Shown: positions 8,919 through 17,667, numbered from the stretch's first letter. The stretch is 64,000 nt of DNA from Homoserinimonas sp. OAct 916 (GCF_003260275.1 NZ_QJHB01000011.1:62001-126000); one strand, 5' to 3'. Notes: a model not told the origin generated them from the sequence alone. Made by a program: numbers and translations.

Positions 8919-8981
8919 TCCCTCAACCTGCGGGGGTGTTCCAAGGCTTCGAGCCGATCCTCCTCCGTCGGATCCCTCAAC
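8919..8981 (+). repeat. Two copies of TCCCTCAACCTGCG between convergent genes
   Basis: The 14-base word occurs at about 8919-8932 and 8968-8981, next to the hairpin at 8849-8902. Probably part of the same dispersed intergenic repeat. Confidence 0.5.
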
Positions 8982-9007
8982 CTGCGCGGCTTGTGCACCG
9001 ACGTCAG

Positions 9008-9877
9008 CTAGCGGCGCAGCTCCTGCGTGCAGCACTTGATGCCGCCGCCACCCTTCAGCAGTTCGGAGAGATCGAGCGGAACCGGCCGGTAGCCGTGCTC
9101 GGCCAGCTGCCGGATGTAGTCGTCGGCGCCGGCGGCGACCATCACGTTCAACCCGTCGGAGACCGAGTTGAGCGCGAGGATCTCGGCATCCTCATCGGTG
9201 ACGATGATCGAATCGGGAAATCGCTCGGCGAGCAGGGCCCGGCTGGCGTCGTCGAACGCGTGTGGCAGATACGCGATGCGGCCGGGGCCGGCAGAACGCT
9301 CGGAGTCGAGCACGGTGAGCGCGACATCCAGGTGGTAGAAGCGCGGGTCGACCAGGGTGAGGCTGAGCACCTCGCGGTCAAACACCTTCTCCAGTTCGGC
9401 GTGGCTGCCCGCAGTGCTGCGGTAGCCGCGGCCGGCGAGGATCACGCCGCCGACGTATGCGAAGTCGCCCTCCCCCTCATTCACACTCTCGGGCTCGGTG
9501 ATCTCGAAATCATTCTCGGCGAACCAGCGACGAAACGACTCGGCCTCCGGCTGACGCTGCGGGTAAGCGAAACTGGCGATGTACGCCTTGCCGTCGACGG
9601 CGAAACCGCCGTTTGCGCTGAAGACCATGTCGACCAGGCCAGCCACCGGCTCGAGCAGGTCGACGGTGTGCCCCAGGGCGAGATATGCGTCGCGCAAAGA
9701 CTCCCACTGACGAACCGCCAGTGCCGTGTCGGTCGGCTGGTCGGGGTCCATCCACGGGTTGATCCGGTATTCGACCGTGAAATGATCGGGGCGACACATC
9801 AGGTAGTGCCGGGGCGTGGGCGTACGGGTCGGCCGGGTACCGGGCATTTCGGTTTCAAGCAGCACATCAGCGGGCAT
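9008..9877 (-). CDS. Second DDAH/ArgZ-superfamily guanidino hydrolase
   Basis: A 289-residue paralogue of the hydrolase at 6079-6939, clearly similar throughout. The same active-site pattern is present: RINPWM, DMVFSANGG with Asn89, NEGEGD with Asp138, FYHLD with His182, and GGGGIKCC with Cys282. The start at 9877 is chosen because GGAAGGA precedes it at good distance; upstream in-frame codons have no such signal. It is divergent from the AsnC-type regulator with 126 bases between, the usual arrangement for a regulator and its target. It has no aminotransferase partner, so its product would join the rocD pathway. Confidence 0.83.
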   Translation of the reverse strand: MPADVLLETEMPGTRPTRTPTPRHYLMCRPDHFTVEYRINPWMDPDQPTDTALAVRQWESLRDAYLALGHTVDLLEPVAGLVDMVFSANGGFAVDGKAYIASFAYPQRQPEAESFRRWFAENDFEITEPESVNEGEGDFAYVGGVILAGRGYRSTAGSHAELEKVFDREVLSLTLVDPRFYHLDVALTVLDSERSAGPGRIAYLPHAFDDASRALLAERFPDSIIVTDEDAEILALNSVSDGLNVMVAAGADDYIRQLAEHGYRPVPLDLSELLKGGGGIKCCTQELRR

Positions 9878-9972
9878 CGCGGGGTTCCTTCCGGGCTCAG
9901 ATGATTTCAGCATCACACGTCATCCCAGAACTTTCCCGCCCTCCGGCGCATCATTCCTGCGCGGTTGCGCCC

Positions 9973-9986
9973 GGAACGCACGTTTT
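9973..9986. promoter_or_regulatory. Candidate operator in front of the AsnC-type gene
   Basis: GGAACGCACGTTTT matches the site at 7170-7183 in its GAACG-N-ACGTT core and is likewise preceded by two TGCGC words (from 9958). It lies between the divergent hydrolase and regulator genes, fitting autoregulation. Confidence 0.4.
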
Positions 9987-9991
9987 GGCTC

Positions 9992-9997
9992 TAGGCT
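9992..9997 (+). promoter_or_regulatory. -10 element of the AsnC-type gene (leaderless)
   Basis: TAGGCT ends six bases before the ATG at 10004. Confidence 0.5.
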
Positions 9998-10003
9998 GGC
10001 CGA

Positions 10004-10441
10004 ATGGACAACCTGGATCGCCATATTCTCGATCTTCTCCGGCAGAATGCCCGCGCCAGTTACGGCGACATCGGGCAGACGGTGGGACTGTCGGCCTCCG
10101 CAGTGAAACGCCGCGTCGACAGGATGGTCGCCGAGAAGATCATCCGCTCCTTCACCATCCAGGTCGATCCCTTGGTCGACGGCATGGGAACAGAGGCGTT
10201 CGTCGAGGTGTTCTGTCGCGGCACGGTGTCCCCCGAAGAGTTGAAGCGCATGTTGCAGGCCATCCCCGAGGTGATCTATGCGGGGACGGTTTCGGGTTCG
10301 GCCGACGCGATCGTGCAGATCAGGTCTCGCGACATTCCAAGCCTCGAACACGCACTCGAACGGTTGCGCAAAGGCCCGAACATCGACCATACCGAGAGTG
10401 CCATCGTGTTGTCTCGCCTCGTGCAGCGCGCCAGCGACTGA
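10004..10441 (+). CDS. Lrp/AsnC family transcriptional regulator
   Basis: A 145-residue DNA-binding protein with the classic two-domain plan: N-terminal winged helix-turn-helix (LDRHILDLLRQNARASYGDIGQTV, recognition helix near SASAVKRRVDRM) and C-terminal RAM/AsnC ligand domain (IPEVIYAGTVSGSADAIVQIRSRD). Such regulators bind amino acids and form octamers. It is divergent from the second ArgZ-like hydrolase, so an arginine- or ornithine-responsive control of both hydrolase loci is the natural inference. A shared candidate operator lies upstream of it and upstream of the first hydrolase. Confidence 0.9.
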   Translation: MDNLDRHILDLLRQNARASYGDIGQTVGLSASAVKRRVDRMVAEKIIRSFTIQVDPLVDGMGTEAFVEVFCRGTVSPEELKRMLQAIPEVIYAGTVSGSADAIVQIRSRDIPSLEHALERLRKGPNIDHTESAIVLSRLVQRASD

Positions 10442-10501
10442 AACAGGCACTCGTCGCCCTTCGCGCGTGCATTCCTCGTGCCGGCACCGTTCGCACAGGA
10501 G

Positions 10502-10561
10502 CTCCCCACGCAAGCACTCCCCACACAGGCACTCCCCACACAGGCACTCCCCACACAAGTA
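10502..10561. repeat. 15-bp minisatellite, four units
   Basis: Four tandem 15-base units (start points 10502, 10517, 10532, 10547) with the core CTCCCCACACAGGCA; the first and last units carry point changes. It sits between the convergent stops of the AsnC-type and DUF2252 genes, outside any coding region I accept. Confidence 0.85.
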
Positions 10562-10571
10562 CGGCGCGCCG

Positions 10572-11960
10572 TCACGGCACGGCGAGCGCCTCGATCTCGC
10601 CCGAATCCACGGCAGCCTTCAATATCCGGTAATCGGCGAGAGATTGGTCGGCGTACGCGAGGGCCCACTCCACCATTGCGCTGTCGAAAGACGGCGAGGT
10701 GCCCAGGTACCCGGCGATCATCGGTGAGTTCGAGCTCTGCACATGGCCGCGGGCGAGCAGCCGCGCACATGCCTGTCCGTATCGGCCATACTCAGCGGCA
10801 GTCAGGCGTGACGTATCGATCGATGACTTCATGTCGCGGAACTGGCGCACGTAGAAGTCCCGGCCGGCGACCTGGAGGTGCCCGAGGAACGGATCCGACA
10901 CGGCCTGCAGAATGCGCTGGTTCGCCACCACACGGTGACCCTCGTGGATGCGCTCGTCGGGCTGAACCGGTTCGTGGTGACCGTACACCCGCAGAACGGA
11001 GGGCTGCGCCTCCTTGACCTGCAGCACGAGCGGCTCGTTGTTCGGGCCGGTGAGCAGCAAGATGTAGCAACGCGTTCCGACGCTGCCCACCCCGACCACT
11101 CGCATCGCCAGGTCGGTGAGCGTGAACTGCGATAACAGCAACGCGATATCCGCGGGCACGGTCGACCGGTATCTCTCGAAGAGAGCCGTGAGCCTCTCCT
11201 CGGCCATCTCCGGCACATGGGTGAGCACAGGCGGGTCTTCGATCAGTTCTCGGACGCCGGCAGAGTTCACCCGCGTCACCTTGCGCACGAAGGCCGCGGA
11301 AGTGCGCCGGTGCGCCTGTCGTTCCGCCTTGGCGACAACCTTTCGGGCGCGCGGGCTCAAGTCGCCGCTCGCGCTGCCCAGCATCAACCGGTGATAGTAA
11401 CGGTCGAGCACCGAGAGCGACACGAGTTCACGCAGCTTGAGCCGGTACGCGGTCGCCGTCTGGAGCGCCGCGTCCACGGTGGTGGCCTCATCGAGCCCGG
11501 ATTCACGGCTGCCGATCACCACGCTGGTGACCAATCGTTTGAGATCCCACTCCCAGGGCGCCAGGCTGGCCTCGTCGAAATCGTTCAGGTCGAACACGAG
11601 GTCTCGCTCGGGCGAGGCGAAGAAACCGAAATTGCTGAGGTGCGCGTCGCCGCAGGCAACGATCTCGATCCCGGTGGTGGGGGCGTGGGCAAGATCGGCG
11701 GCCATGATGGCGGCCGATCCCCGGTAGAAGGTGAACGGGCTCACGAGCATGCGCCCCATCCGCAGGGGGATCAGTGACTGTACGCGTCGCTCATTCTGCT
11801 CCTGCAGGATTGCCAGCGGGTCGCGGTCGTGCGCCACGTACCGGGCAAAGGTGGGCCGGGACACCTGTTTGCGAAGTGCCCGCCCGTCAGATTTCAGCTG
11901 ATCGCGCGTCGTGACCTCGATCGGCCACAGGTCAGATCCATGGTGGATCTCGATCGCCAT
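10572..11960 (-). CDS. DUF2252 family protein (kinase-like fold)
   Basis: A 462-residue cytoplasmic protein. Family hallmarks are visible: PFTFYRGSAAIMAADLA near residue 75, the GDAHLSNFG motif, and DLNDFDEASLAPWEWDLKRLVTS. HLSNFG and DFDE resemble the catalytic and metal-binding segments of aminoglycoside-phosphotransferase-like kinases, so a phosphotransferase activity is plausible but unproven for DUF2252. AGAGG precedes the ATG. It is a single gene between the AsnC-type regulator (convergent) and the putA terminator; context gives no clear function. Confidence 0.85.
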   Translation of the reverse strand: MAIEIHHGSDLWPIEVTTRDQLKSDGRALRKQVSRPTFARYVAHDRDPLAILQEQNERRVQSLIPLRMGRMLVSPFTFYRGSAAIMAADLAHAPTTGIEIVACGDAHLSNFGFFASPERDLVFDLNDFDEASLAPWEWDLKRLVTSVVIGSRESGLDEATTVDAALQTATAYRLKLRELVSLSVLDRYYHRLMLGSASGDLSPRARKVVAKAERQAHRRTSAAFVRKVTRVNSAGVRELIEDPPVLTHVPEMAEERLTALFERYRSTVPADIALLLSQFTLTDLAMRVVGVGSVGTRCYILLLTGPNNEPLVLQVKEAQPSVLRVYGHHEPVQPDERIHEGHRVVANQRILQAVSDPFLGHLQVAGRDFYVRQFRDMKSSIDTSRLTAAEYGRYGQACARLLARGHVQSSNSPMIAGYLGTSPSFDSAMVEWALAYADQSLADYRILKAAVDSGEIEALAVP

Positions 11961-12071
11961 CGGATGCCTCTTTCTGCGGCGCGGCCAGCCACCACTGTGG
12001 GCTACAGATTAGCGCACGCACGGGGCACTCGGTACGCCGCGTGCCGCCCCACGCAACACCGGAAAAATGCT

Positions 12072-12113
12072 GGGGCCCTCGACCCATTTCTAGAGAAATG
12101 GCCCGAGGGCCCC
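12072..12113 (-). terminator. Rho-independent terminator of putA
   Basis: Ten-base arms GGGGCCCTCG and CGAGGGCCCC enclose a second stem (CCATTTC/GAAATGG). On the minus strand the hairpin is followed by AGCATTTTT, right after the putA stop codon. Confidence 0.75.
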
Positions 12114-12140
12114 GCGACGTTCTTCAGGCGTGCCGTCAGA

Positions 12141-15100
12141 TCAGATGACGCCGTCAGAGAGCGTGCTCGGGTTGCCGAAGCGGTGGGCCGTGATCGAAAT
12201 GGCCTGCTCGTGCAGGAACGGCAGCAACTCGATCCGACCGGCCGGCGTCACATCACCGGCATAGATCGCGACATCCGGGTTGCCACCGGTCGCAGCGGCC
12301 AGTTCGGTGGCGCCACCACCGATCAGGCGCACTCGACCGGTCAGCCCGGCGGAGGTCGCTCTCGAGAGCCACGCGGTATCCGTTTGAACGGTGACGGGGA
12401 TCTCGCGCTGATCGAGAACCTGCTGCACACCGGCAGGCAGCGCCACAGCCGTCGAGACGCTGAACTCCGAGCGGCTCAGGCAACCCGCGATGATGACGCG
12501 CAACAGGTCGTGCATCGCGCCCGCCTCATTCAGACGCACGGTGACCGGCATGCGCCGGTAACGCAGGAGGTTGCGCTCGCCATGCAGGTTCGACGCGTCC
12601 TTCACCGCACCGAACTCACTCGCCCAGGCCACGGTGTCGCTGAGGGCGGCGCGTCGCAGGGTCTCGAACTGGTCGAACTCGAGCGAGGACTGGCTGGCCT
12701 CGATGATCTGGGTCACCAGCGGGTCGATTCCGCGCAGGTGCAGCGTGTTGCTGTGCGTGGAGTTATCCGCAACCCAGGATCCCAGACCGACGAGGTAGTT
12801 CGGTCCGCCGGCCTTGGTTCCGGCGCCCACGGCGGAGCGCTTCCAGCCGCCGAAGGGCTGGCGCTGAACGATGGCGCCGGTGATGCCACGGTTGACGTAG
12901 AGGTTTCCGCTCTGGATGGTGTCGAGCCATTCACCTAGCTCTTCGGAGTCAAGCGAGTGGAGCCCCGCGGTCAGACCGTAGTCGATCGCGTTCTGGAAGC
13001 GAATGGCCTCACTGAGGTCCTTGGCGTGCATGATGCCGAGAACCGGACCGAAGAACTCGGTCAGGTGGAAGTAGCTGCCCGGCTGCACGTGGTCGCGGAT
13101 GCCCGGAGACCACAGCCGACCGGAGTCGTCCAGTTTGCGCGGCTTCACGACCCAGTCCTCGCCCGCACCGAGGGTGGTCAGCGCGTGCAGCAGTTTGTCC
13201 TTGGCGGGCTCGATGATCGGGCCCATCTGGGTGGTGGGGTCTTGCGGGTAGCCGACCTGCAGCGTGGTGGCGGCATCGATCAGCTGGTTGCGGAACCGGG
13301 CACTCTTGTTCACCGAACCAACCAGGATCACGAGGCTGGCCGCGGAGCATTTCTGGCCGGCGTGGCCGAAGGCGCTCTTCACGACATCGGCGGCGGCCAG
13401 GTCGAGGTCGGCGCTGGGCGTGACGATGATGGCATTCTTGCCACTCGTCTCCGCCAGCACGGGAAGGTCGGGCCGCCATGACTTGAACAGTTGCGCAGTC
13501 TCCCATCCACCGGTCAGGATGACCCGGTCGACACCATCGTGCGCAACCAGACGCTGCCCGAGAGAGCGATCGGCAAGGTCGACGTACGCAAGCAGTTCAC
13601 GCGGGATACCGGCCTCCCAGAGGGCCTCCACCATCACGGCAGCGCTGCGCTTCGCCAAGCTGGCCGGCTTGATGATCACGCCGCTTCCTGCGGCGAGCGC
13701 GGCGAGCACCCCGCCGGCGGGGATCGCCACCGGGAAGTTCCACGGCGGCGTGACCACGGTCAGCTTGGAGGGCTGGAACGTCGCGCCCTGCACGGCATCG
13801 AGTTCGCGTGCCCGTGCCGCGTAGTAGTGGGCGAAGTCGACCGCCTCACTCACCTCGGGGTCGCCCTCGGCCAGCGTCTTACCGGTCTCGAACGCCATGA
13901 TCTCAAGCAGACGGGCGCGGTTGGCCTCGAGGGCGATACCCGCGCGGTCGATGACTTCGGCGCGCTCGGCACCGGTCTTCTTTCCCCACTCGGTGCCGCT
14001 GCGAGTCACCGTGTCGATCACGCGATCCAAGATCCCAGCATCATCGATGCGCGACGCCTCAAGGGTCTCCAGCCCCAGCTGGGTGTCTTTGGAGCGCTCA
14101 AGGATCCCAATGCCCCACTCACGGTTCACGCCGATCGAGGGGTCGGTCTCGGCGGAGTTACGGAACCCGTCATCGTGCACCAGGGCCTCGGGGCTGGAAC
14201 CGCGGCTGAGGCCGATCACCACTCCGGTGAGGTCGTCGGGGGCCTGGGCATCCACGACCTCGGCCTGCGGCCGGAAGCCGGAGTAACCGTCGGTCAGGCC
14301 GCCTGTGCGCTCTGCCGCACGGTCTTGCAACCGGTGCGACGCGGGGGCTTCATCGGCACCCGCGGTCTGCTCCCACCGGTCAAGCTCGGTCAGGGAGGCG
14401 AGGAAGCGGTTCTTCTCGCGCTCGAAGAGGGCGGGTGTATCGGCCAGCTCGAAAACGGCCGACATGAAGTTGTCCTGGCTGGCATTCTCTTCCAGACGGC
14501 GGATCAGGTACGAGATCGCCACGTCGAACTCGGAGGGGTTGACCACCGGCGTGTACAGCAGCAACTGGCCGACGTCGCGCTTGACAGCGGCGGCCTGTCC
14601 GGTCGCCATTCCCAGCAGCATCTCGTATTCGACGCCGTCGGTCACGCCGCGCTTCAACGCCAACAGGTGCGAGAACGCGACGTCGAACAGGTTGTGGCCG
14701 GCGACACCGATGCGCACAGCATCGATGTTCTCCGGGGTGAACGCCCAGTTCAGCACGCGCTTGTAGTTGGTGTCACTGTCTTGTTTGCGCGTGTAGGTGG
14801 CCTGTGGCCAACCGTGCAGCGAGGCGTCCACCTGCTCCATCGGCAGGTTCGCTCCCTTGACCACACGCACCTTCACCGGGGCTCCGCCCCGGGCACGGCG
14901 GGCCTTCGACCACGCGGTGATGCGCTGGAGGGCTCCGAGGGCGTTAGGGAGGTAGGCCTGCAACACGATGCCTGCCTCGAGATTGAGCAGTTCGGGCTTG
15001 TCGAGGATCCGCTCGAACACCTCGATGGTCAGGTCGAGGTCGTGGAACTCCTCCATGTCGAGGTTGATGAACTTGGAGTTGCCGGATGCACCGGTGCCCG

Positions 15101-15767
15101 AGGAAGCGGCGAGCTCGTAGAGCGGGGTCAGCTTCTCGACCACCCGCTCAAGGGTGTCTTCGAACGACCACATCGATATCTGGCTGACGATCGACGACAC
15201 CTTGATCGACACGTAGTCGACGTCGTCACGGGCGAGCAGCTTGCGGGTGCCCTCGAGACGACGGTTCGCCTCCTTCTCGCCGAGAACGGCTTCGCCGAGC
15301 AGGTTGAGGTTGAGTCGGGCGCCGTCCTCGCGCAGCTTCGCAATTGCCGGGCCGAGTTTCTGCGGAGTGGCGTCAACGACCAGGTGGCCAACCATTTGGC
15401 GCAACACGAAGCGAGCCGCCGGTACGACGATCCAGGGGATGACCGGGCCGAGCACGCCGCCGACCTTGATCGCGGATCGCATGTACCAGGGGAGAAATTT
15501 CGGTGTCTTGTCGGTCAGGCCCTGCAGGGCATAGCCGGCCACGAACAGATCCTCGGGGCGGGCCACCCCATCGACGAACCCGACGGTGAAGTCCAGGCCA
15601 TTGGGGTCTTTGAGCACACCCGCCAAGCGCTGGCCCGCGGCATCCACCGGGAACTCCGTGCTCTCTTTCAACCAGCGTTGCACGAGCGCTATGGTCTCGT
15701 CGGCGAGATCGATCGGGCGCACTGCGGCGCCGTCGGCCGGAGTGGCCTTGTCAGTGGAAACAGTCAT
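12141..15767 (-). CDS. putA: Bifunctional proline dehydrogenase / L-glutamate-5-semialdehyde dehydrogenase
   Basis: Oxidises proline to P5C with FAD and then glutamate semialdehyde to glutamate with NAD. The product is about 1208 residues. The proline dehydrogenase barrel comes first (KVSSIVSQISMWSFED; VRVVKGANLPMEQV; LLGMATGQA), and the aldehyde dehydrogenase half follows (VTPPWNFPVAIP; ETSGKNAIIV with the general-base Glu; GQKCSAAS with the nucleophile Cys). A further 180 C-terminal residues lack a recognisable DNA-binding domain. The ATG at 15767 follows AAGGGCG; the open frame upstream is intergenic. Divergent from a LysR gene. It can take the P5C made by RocD as well as that from proline. 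Confidence 0.93.
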   Translation of the reverse strand: MTVSTDKATPADGAAVRPIDLADETIALVQRWLKESTEFPVDAAGQRLAGVLKDPNGLDFTVGFVDGVARPEDLFVAGYALQGLTDKTPKFLPWYMRSAIKVGGVLGPVIPWIVVPAARFVLRQMVGHLVVDATPQKLGPAIAKLREDGARLNLNLLGEAVLGEKEANRRLEGTRKLLARDDVDYVSIKVSSIVSQISMWSFEDTLERVVEKLTPLYELAASSGTGASGNSKFINLDMEEFHDLDLTIEVFERILDKPELLNLEAGIVLQAYLPNALGALQRITAWSKARRARGGAPVKVRVVKGANLPMEQVDASLHGWPQATYTRKQDSDTNYKRVLNWAFTPENIDAVRIGVAGHNLFDVAFSHLLALKRGVTDGVEYEMLLGMATGQAAAVKRDVGQLLLYTPVVNPSEFDVAISYLIRRLEENASQDNFMSAVFELADTPALFEREKNRFLASLTELDRWEQTAGADEAPASHRLQDRAAERTGGLTDGYSGFRPQAEVVDAQAPDDLTGVVIGLSRGSSPEALVHDDGFRNSAETDPSIGVNREWGIGILERSKDTQLGLETLEASRIDDAGILDRVIDTVTRSGTEWGKKTGAERAEVIDRAGIALEANRARLLEIMAFETGKTLAEGDPEVSEAVDFAHYYAARARELDAVQGATFQPSKLTVVTPPWNFPVAIPAGGVLAALAAGSGVIIKPASLAKRSAAVMVEALWEAGIPRELLAYVDLADRSLGQRLVAHDGVDRVILTGGWETAQLFKSWRPDLPVLAETSGKNAIIVTPSADLDLAAADVVKSAFGHAGQKCSAASLVILVGSVNKSARFRNQLIDAATTLQVGYPQDPTTQMGPIIEPAKDKLLHALTTLGAGEDWVVKPRKLDDSGRLWSPGIRDHVQPGSYFHLTEFFGPVLGIMHAKDLSEAIRFQNAIDYGLTAGLHSLDSEELGEWLDTIQSGNLYVNRGITGAIVQRQPFGGWKRSAVGAGTKAGGPNYLVGLGSWVADNSTHSNTLHLRGIDPLVTQIIEASQSSLEFDQFETLRRAALSDTVAWASEFGAVKDASNLHGERNLLRYRRMPVTVRLNEAGAMHDLLRVIIAGCLSRSEFSVSTAVALPAGVQQVLDQREIPVTVQTDTAWLSRATSAGLTGRVRLIGGGATELAAATGGNPDVAIYAGDVTPAGRIELLPFLHEQAISITAHRFGNPSTLSDGVI

Positions 15768-15848
15768 GGAAATCGCCCTTTCGGCGCACAGGAACATCGG
15801 CGGCAGGCATGCCCGCCTACGGCAATCATGGCGGAGGTCTTCGATTAG

Positions 15849-15865
15849 ATAAAGCGATGCTTTAT
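15849..15865. promoter_or_regulatory. Candidate LysR-type operator
   Basis: ATAAAGCGATGCTTTAT is a perfect seven-base inverted repeat with a three-base centre and contains the T-N11-A signature of LysR sites. It lies between the divergent putA and lysR starts, 82 bases from putA and 43 from the regulator. Confidence 0.6.
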
Positions 15866-15907
15866 GATGAGTATTGATTAGCTTCACCGATTGATTGGAA
15901 TGGTCTC

Positions 15908-16882
15908 GTGCTCGATGTTCGCCGGCTGCGCCTGTTGCGCGAATTGGCGGTGCGCGGCACGCTTGCGGCGGTGGCCGAGGCCCTCTCCTATTCACCCTCC
16001 TCCGTCTCGCAACAACTCGCCCTGCTCGAGAAGGAGGCCGGGGTGAAACTGCTGGAGAAGGCGGGCCGGCGAGTGCAGTTGACGCCGCAGGCCGAGATTC
16101 TGGTGGCGCACACCCAGCGCATTCTCGACCGTCTGGAGCGGGCGGAGTCCGAGATGACAGCCTCGCTGCACGCGGTTTCGGGCACCGTACGCGTGGCCGT
16201 CTTCCAGTCGGCCGCGCACGCCGTGATTCCGCACGCGCTCACGCTACTGGCCGAAAAATACCCACAGTTGCGGGTGGAGATCGTCGAGCGCGAGCCCGAA
16301 GAAGGACTGTTCGCGGTTTCGGCGAGAGACTTCGATCTGGTACTGGCCGAGCAGTACCCGGGGCACACGAGGGCGTACCGGTCGGACCTCGACCGCGTGA
16401 ACCTGGTCTCTGACACCCTGCGCCTTGCCGTTCCTGGGCAGCTCGGTGGTCGGCCTGCGCTGCCGAGCATCGCGGCCGCGGCAGGCACATTGCCGACGAA
16501 CCCCCAGCGCCAGATCAGTTCCCTGGCCGACGCCGCCCACCTGCCGTGGGTGATGGAGCCCGCCGGAACCGCGAGCCGGGCCTGGGCCGCCCAACTGTGC
16601 CGGCAAGCCGGATTCGAACCGGATGTGCGATTCGAGACGGCCGACCTGGTGGCGCACATCCGGCTGATCGAATCGGGCAACGCTGTGGGCATCCTGCCCG
16701 ACCTGGTCTGGTCGGGCGAGAAGCCGAGCGTGCGACTGGTGCCACTGCCGGATTCGCCCTGGCGCACAGTCTTCTCGGCCGCACGGCGTGCCAGCGCCAA
16801 GCGGCCCGGCGTGCTCGCTGTGCGCGATGCGCTCGCCCGCTCGGTCGCGATGATGCCGACACCCACTGACCTCGCCCGCTGA
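15908..16882 (+). CDS. LysR family transcriptional regulator, probable putA regulator
   Basis: A 324-residue LysR-type regulator: N-terminal helix-turn-helix over residues 1-60 (LDVRRLRLLRELAVRG, recognition helix in SYSPSSVSQQLALLEKEAGV) and a periplasmic-binding-like effector domain starting at SGTVRVAVFQSAAHAV. GTG start. The 140-base divergent gap to putA holds a T-N11-A palindrome, so control of putA with proline or P5C as co-inducer is a reasonable inference. No target other than putA is suggested by context. Confidence 0.87.
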   Translation: MLDVRRLRLLRELAVRGTLAAVAEALSYSPSSVSQQLALLEKEAGVKLLEKAGRRVQLTPQAEILVAHTQRILDRLERAESEMTASLHAVSGTVRVAVFQSAAHAVIPHALTLLAEKYPQLRVEIVEREPEEGLFAVSARDFDLVLAEQYPGHTRAYRSDLDRVNLVSDTLRLAVPGQLGGRPALPSIAAAAGTLPTNPQRQISSLADAAHLPWVMEPAGTASRAWAAQLCRQAGFEPDVRFETADLVAHIRLIESGNAVGILPDLVWSGEKPSVRLVPLPDSPWRTVFSAARRASAKRPGVLAVRDALARSVAMMPTPTDLAR

Positions 16883-16928
16883 CCTCGCCCGCTGACGTGC
16901 CCCCGTGTGCAGCCTCGCACCGCCCACT

Positions 16929-16992
16929 AAAAGTTCAGGAGCACAGTGCCGCGGAGCCACTCTGTCGCCGGGCTCCGCCCACGTCCTGGACT
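16929..16992. repeat. Nested stem-loop repeat, copy A
   Basis: Outer arms AGTTCAGGA (16932-16940) and TCCTGGACT (16984-16992) pair with one G-U; a perfect inner stem GCGGAGCC/GGCTCCGC sits at 16951-16978. The left side (AAAAGTTCAGGAGCACAG) matches a second element at 63637-63702. No T-run follows, so it is not a standard terminator, although it lies just after the LysR gene. Confidence 0.55.
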
Positions 16993-17121
16993 CGTGACCA
17001 CTGAGCGAAGTGGAGCCGGGGGCAATTATCCTTCCGGACTCGTGAGACACTCACTCACAAATGCTCCTGTTCGCAGTCGACCCCGGAGCCTAGCGTGGAG
17101 GTGAGAGGTCAGGAGGCACCA

Positions 17122-17667
17122 ATGGATCTGGGACGACTCGCGCTTCGCGTCACCATCGGCTCACTGTTCATCGGCCACGGAACGCAGAAACTGTTCGGCT
17201 GGTTCGGTGGCTCCGGGCTTGAAGGCACCGACACGATGATGGCTGCTGTCAACATGCGACCGGTGCGTCGCAACGCGATCATCGCGGGCGCGACCGAAGC
17301 CGGGTGTGGAGTTCTGCTGGTCCTCGGGCTTGCAACCCCCTTGGCCGCGGCGGGGTTGACCAGCGTGATGGTCACCGCCGTGCGCAAGGTGCATTGGAAG
17401 AACGGCCCGTGGAACTCGAACCGCGGGTGGGAATTGAACGCCGTGAACGTGGCCGGCCTGACCGCACTGGTCGACGCCGGGCCCGGGCGGCTTTCTCTGG
17501 ATGCGGCCCGTGGGCGAATTCACGCCGGTGCTGGCTGGGCGCTGGCCGCCCTGACGGTGGGCATCGTCTCGTCGGCCGTAGCCATCAAACTGGGAGAACG
17601 CGCCCCGACGTCACCCGACAACCCCCCGGAGCCAGCGCCATCACCGAATCGGGGCCCCACGCCGTGA
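17122..17667 (+). CDS. DoxX family membrane protein
   Basis: A 181-residue protein with four membrane helices. It opens with MDLGRLALRVTIGSLFIGHGTQKLFGWFGG, the DoxX family signature, followed by the short periplasmic region with the conserved R/N pattern and helices around AGATEAGCGVLLVLGLATPL and AAAGLTSVMVTAVRKV. The last 25 residues are a Pro-rich tail. Members are linked to redox and oxidative-stress complexes in Actinobacteria, but the biochemical role is unclear. AGGAGG stands eight bases before the ATG. Convergent with the amidase operon. Confidence 0.85.
   Translation: MDLGRLALRVTIGSLFIGHGTQKLFGWFGGSGLEGTDTMMAAVNMRPVRRNAIIAGATEAGCGVLLVLGLATPLAAAGLTSVMVTAVRKVHWKNGPWNSNRGWELNAVNVAGLTALVDAGPGRLSLDAARGRIHAGAGWALAALTVGIVSSAVAIKLGERAPTSPDNPPEPAPSPNRGPTP

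Noticed and set aside
13491-15848. 785-codon open frame antisense to putA
   Set aside because: It is the complement of a well-supported coding region; high GC and strong codon bias leave stop-free antisense frames. No domain or start signal is visible.
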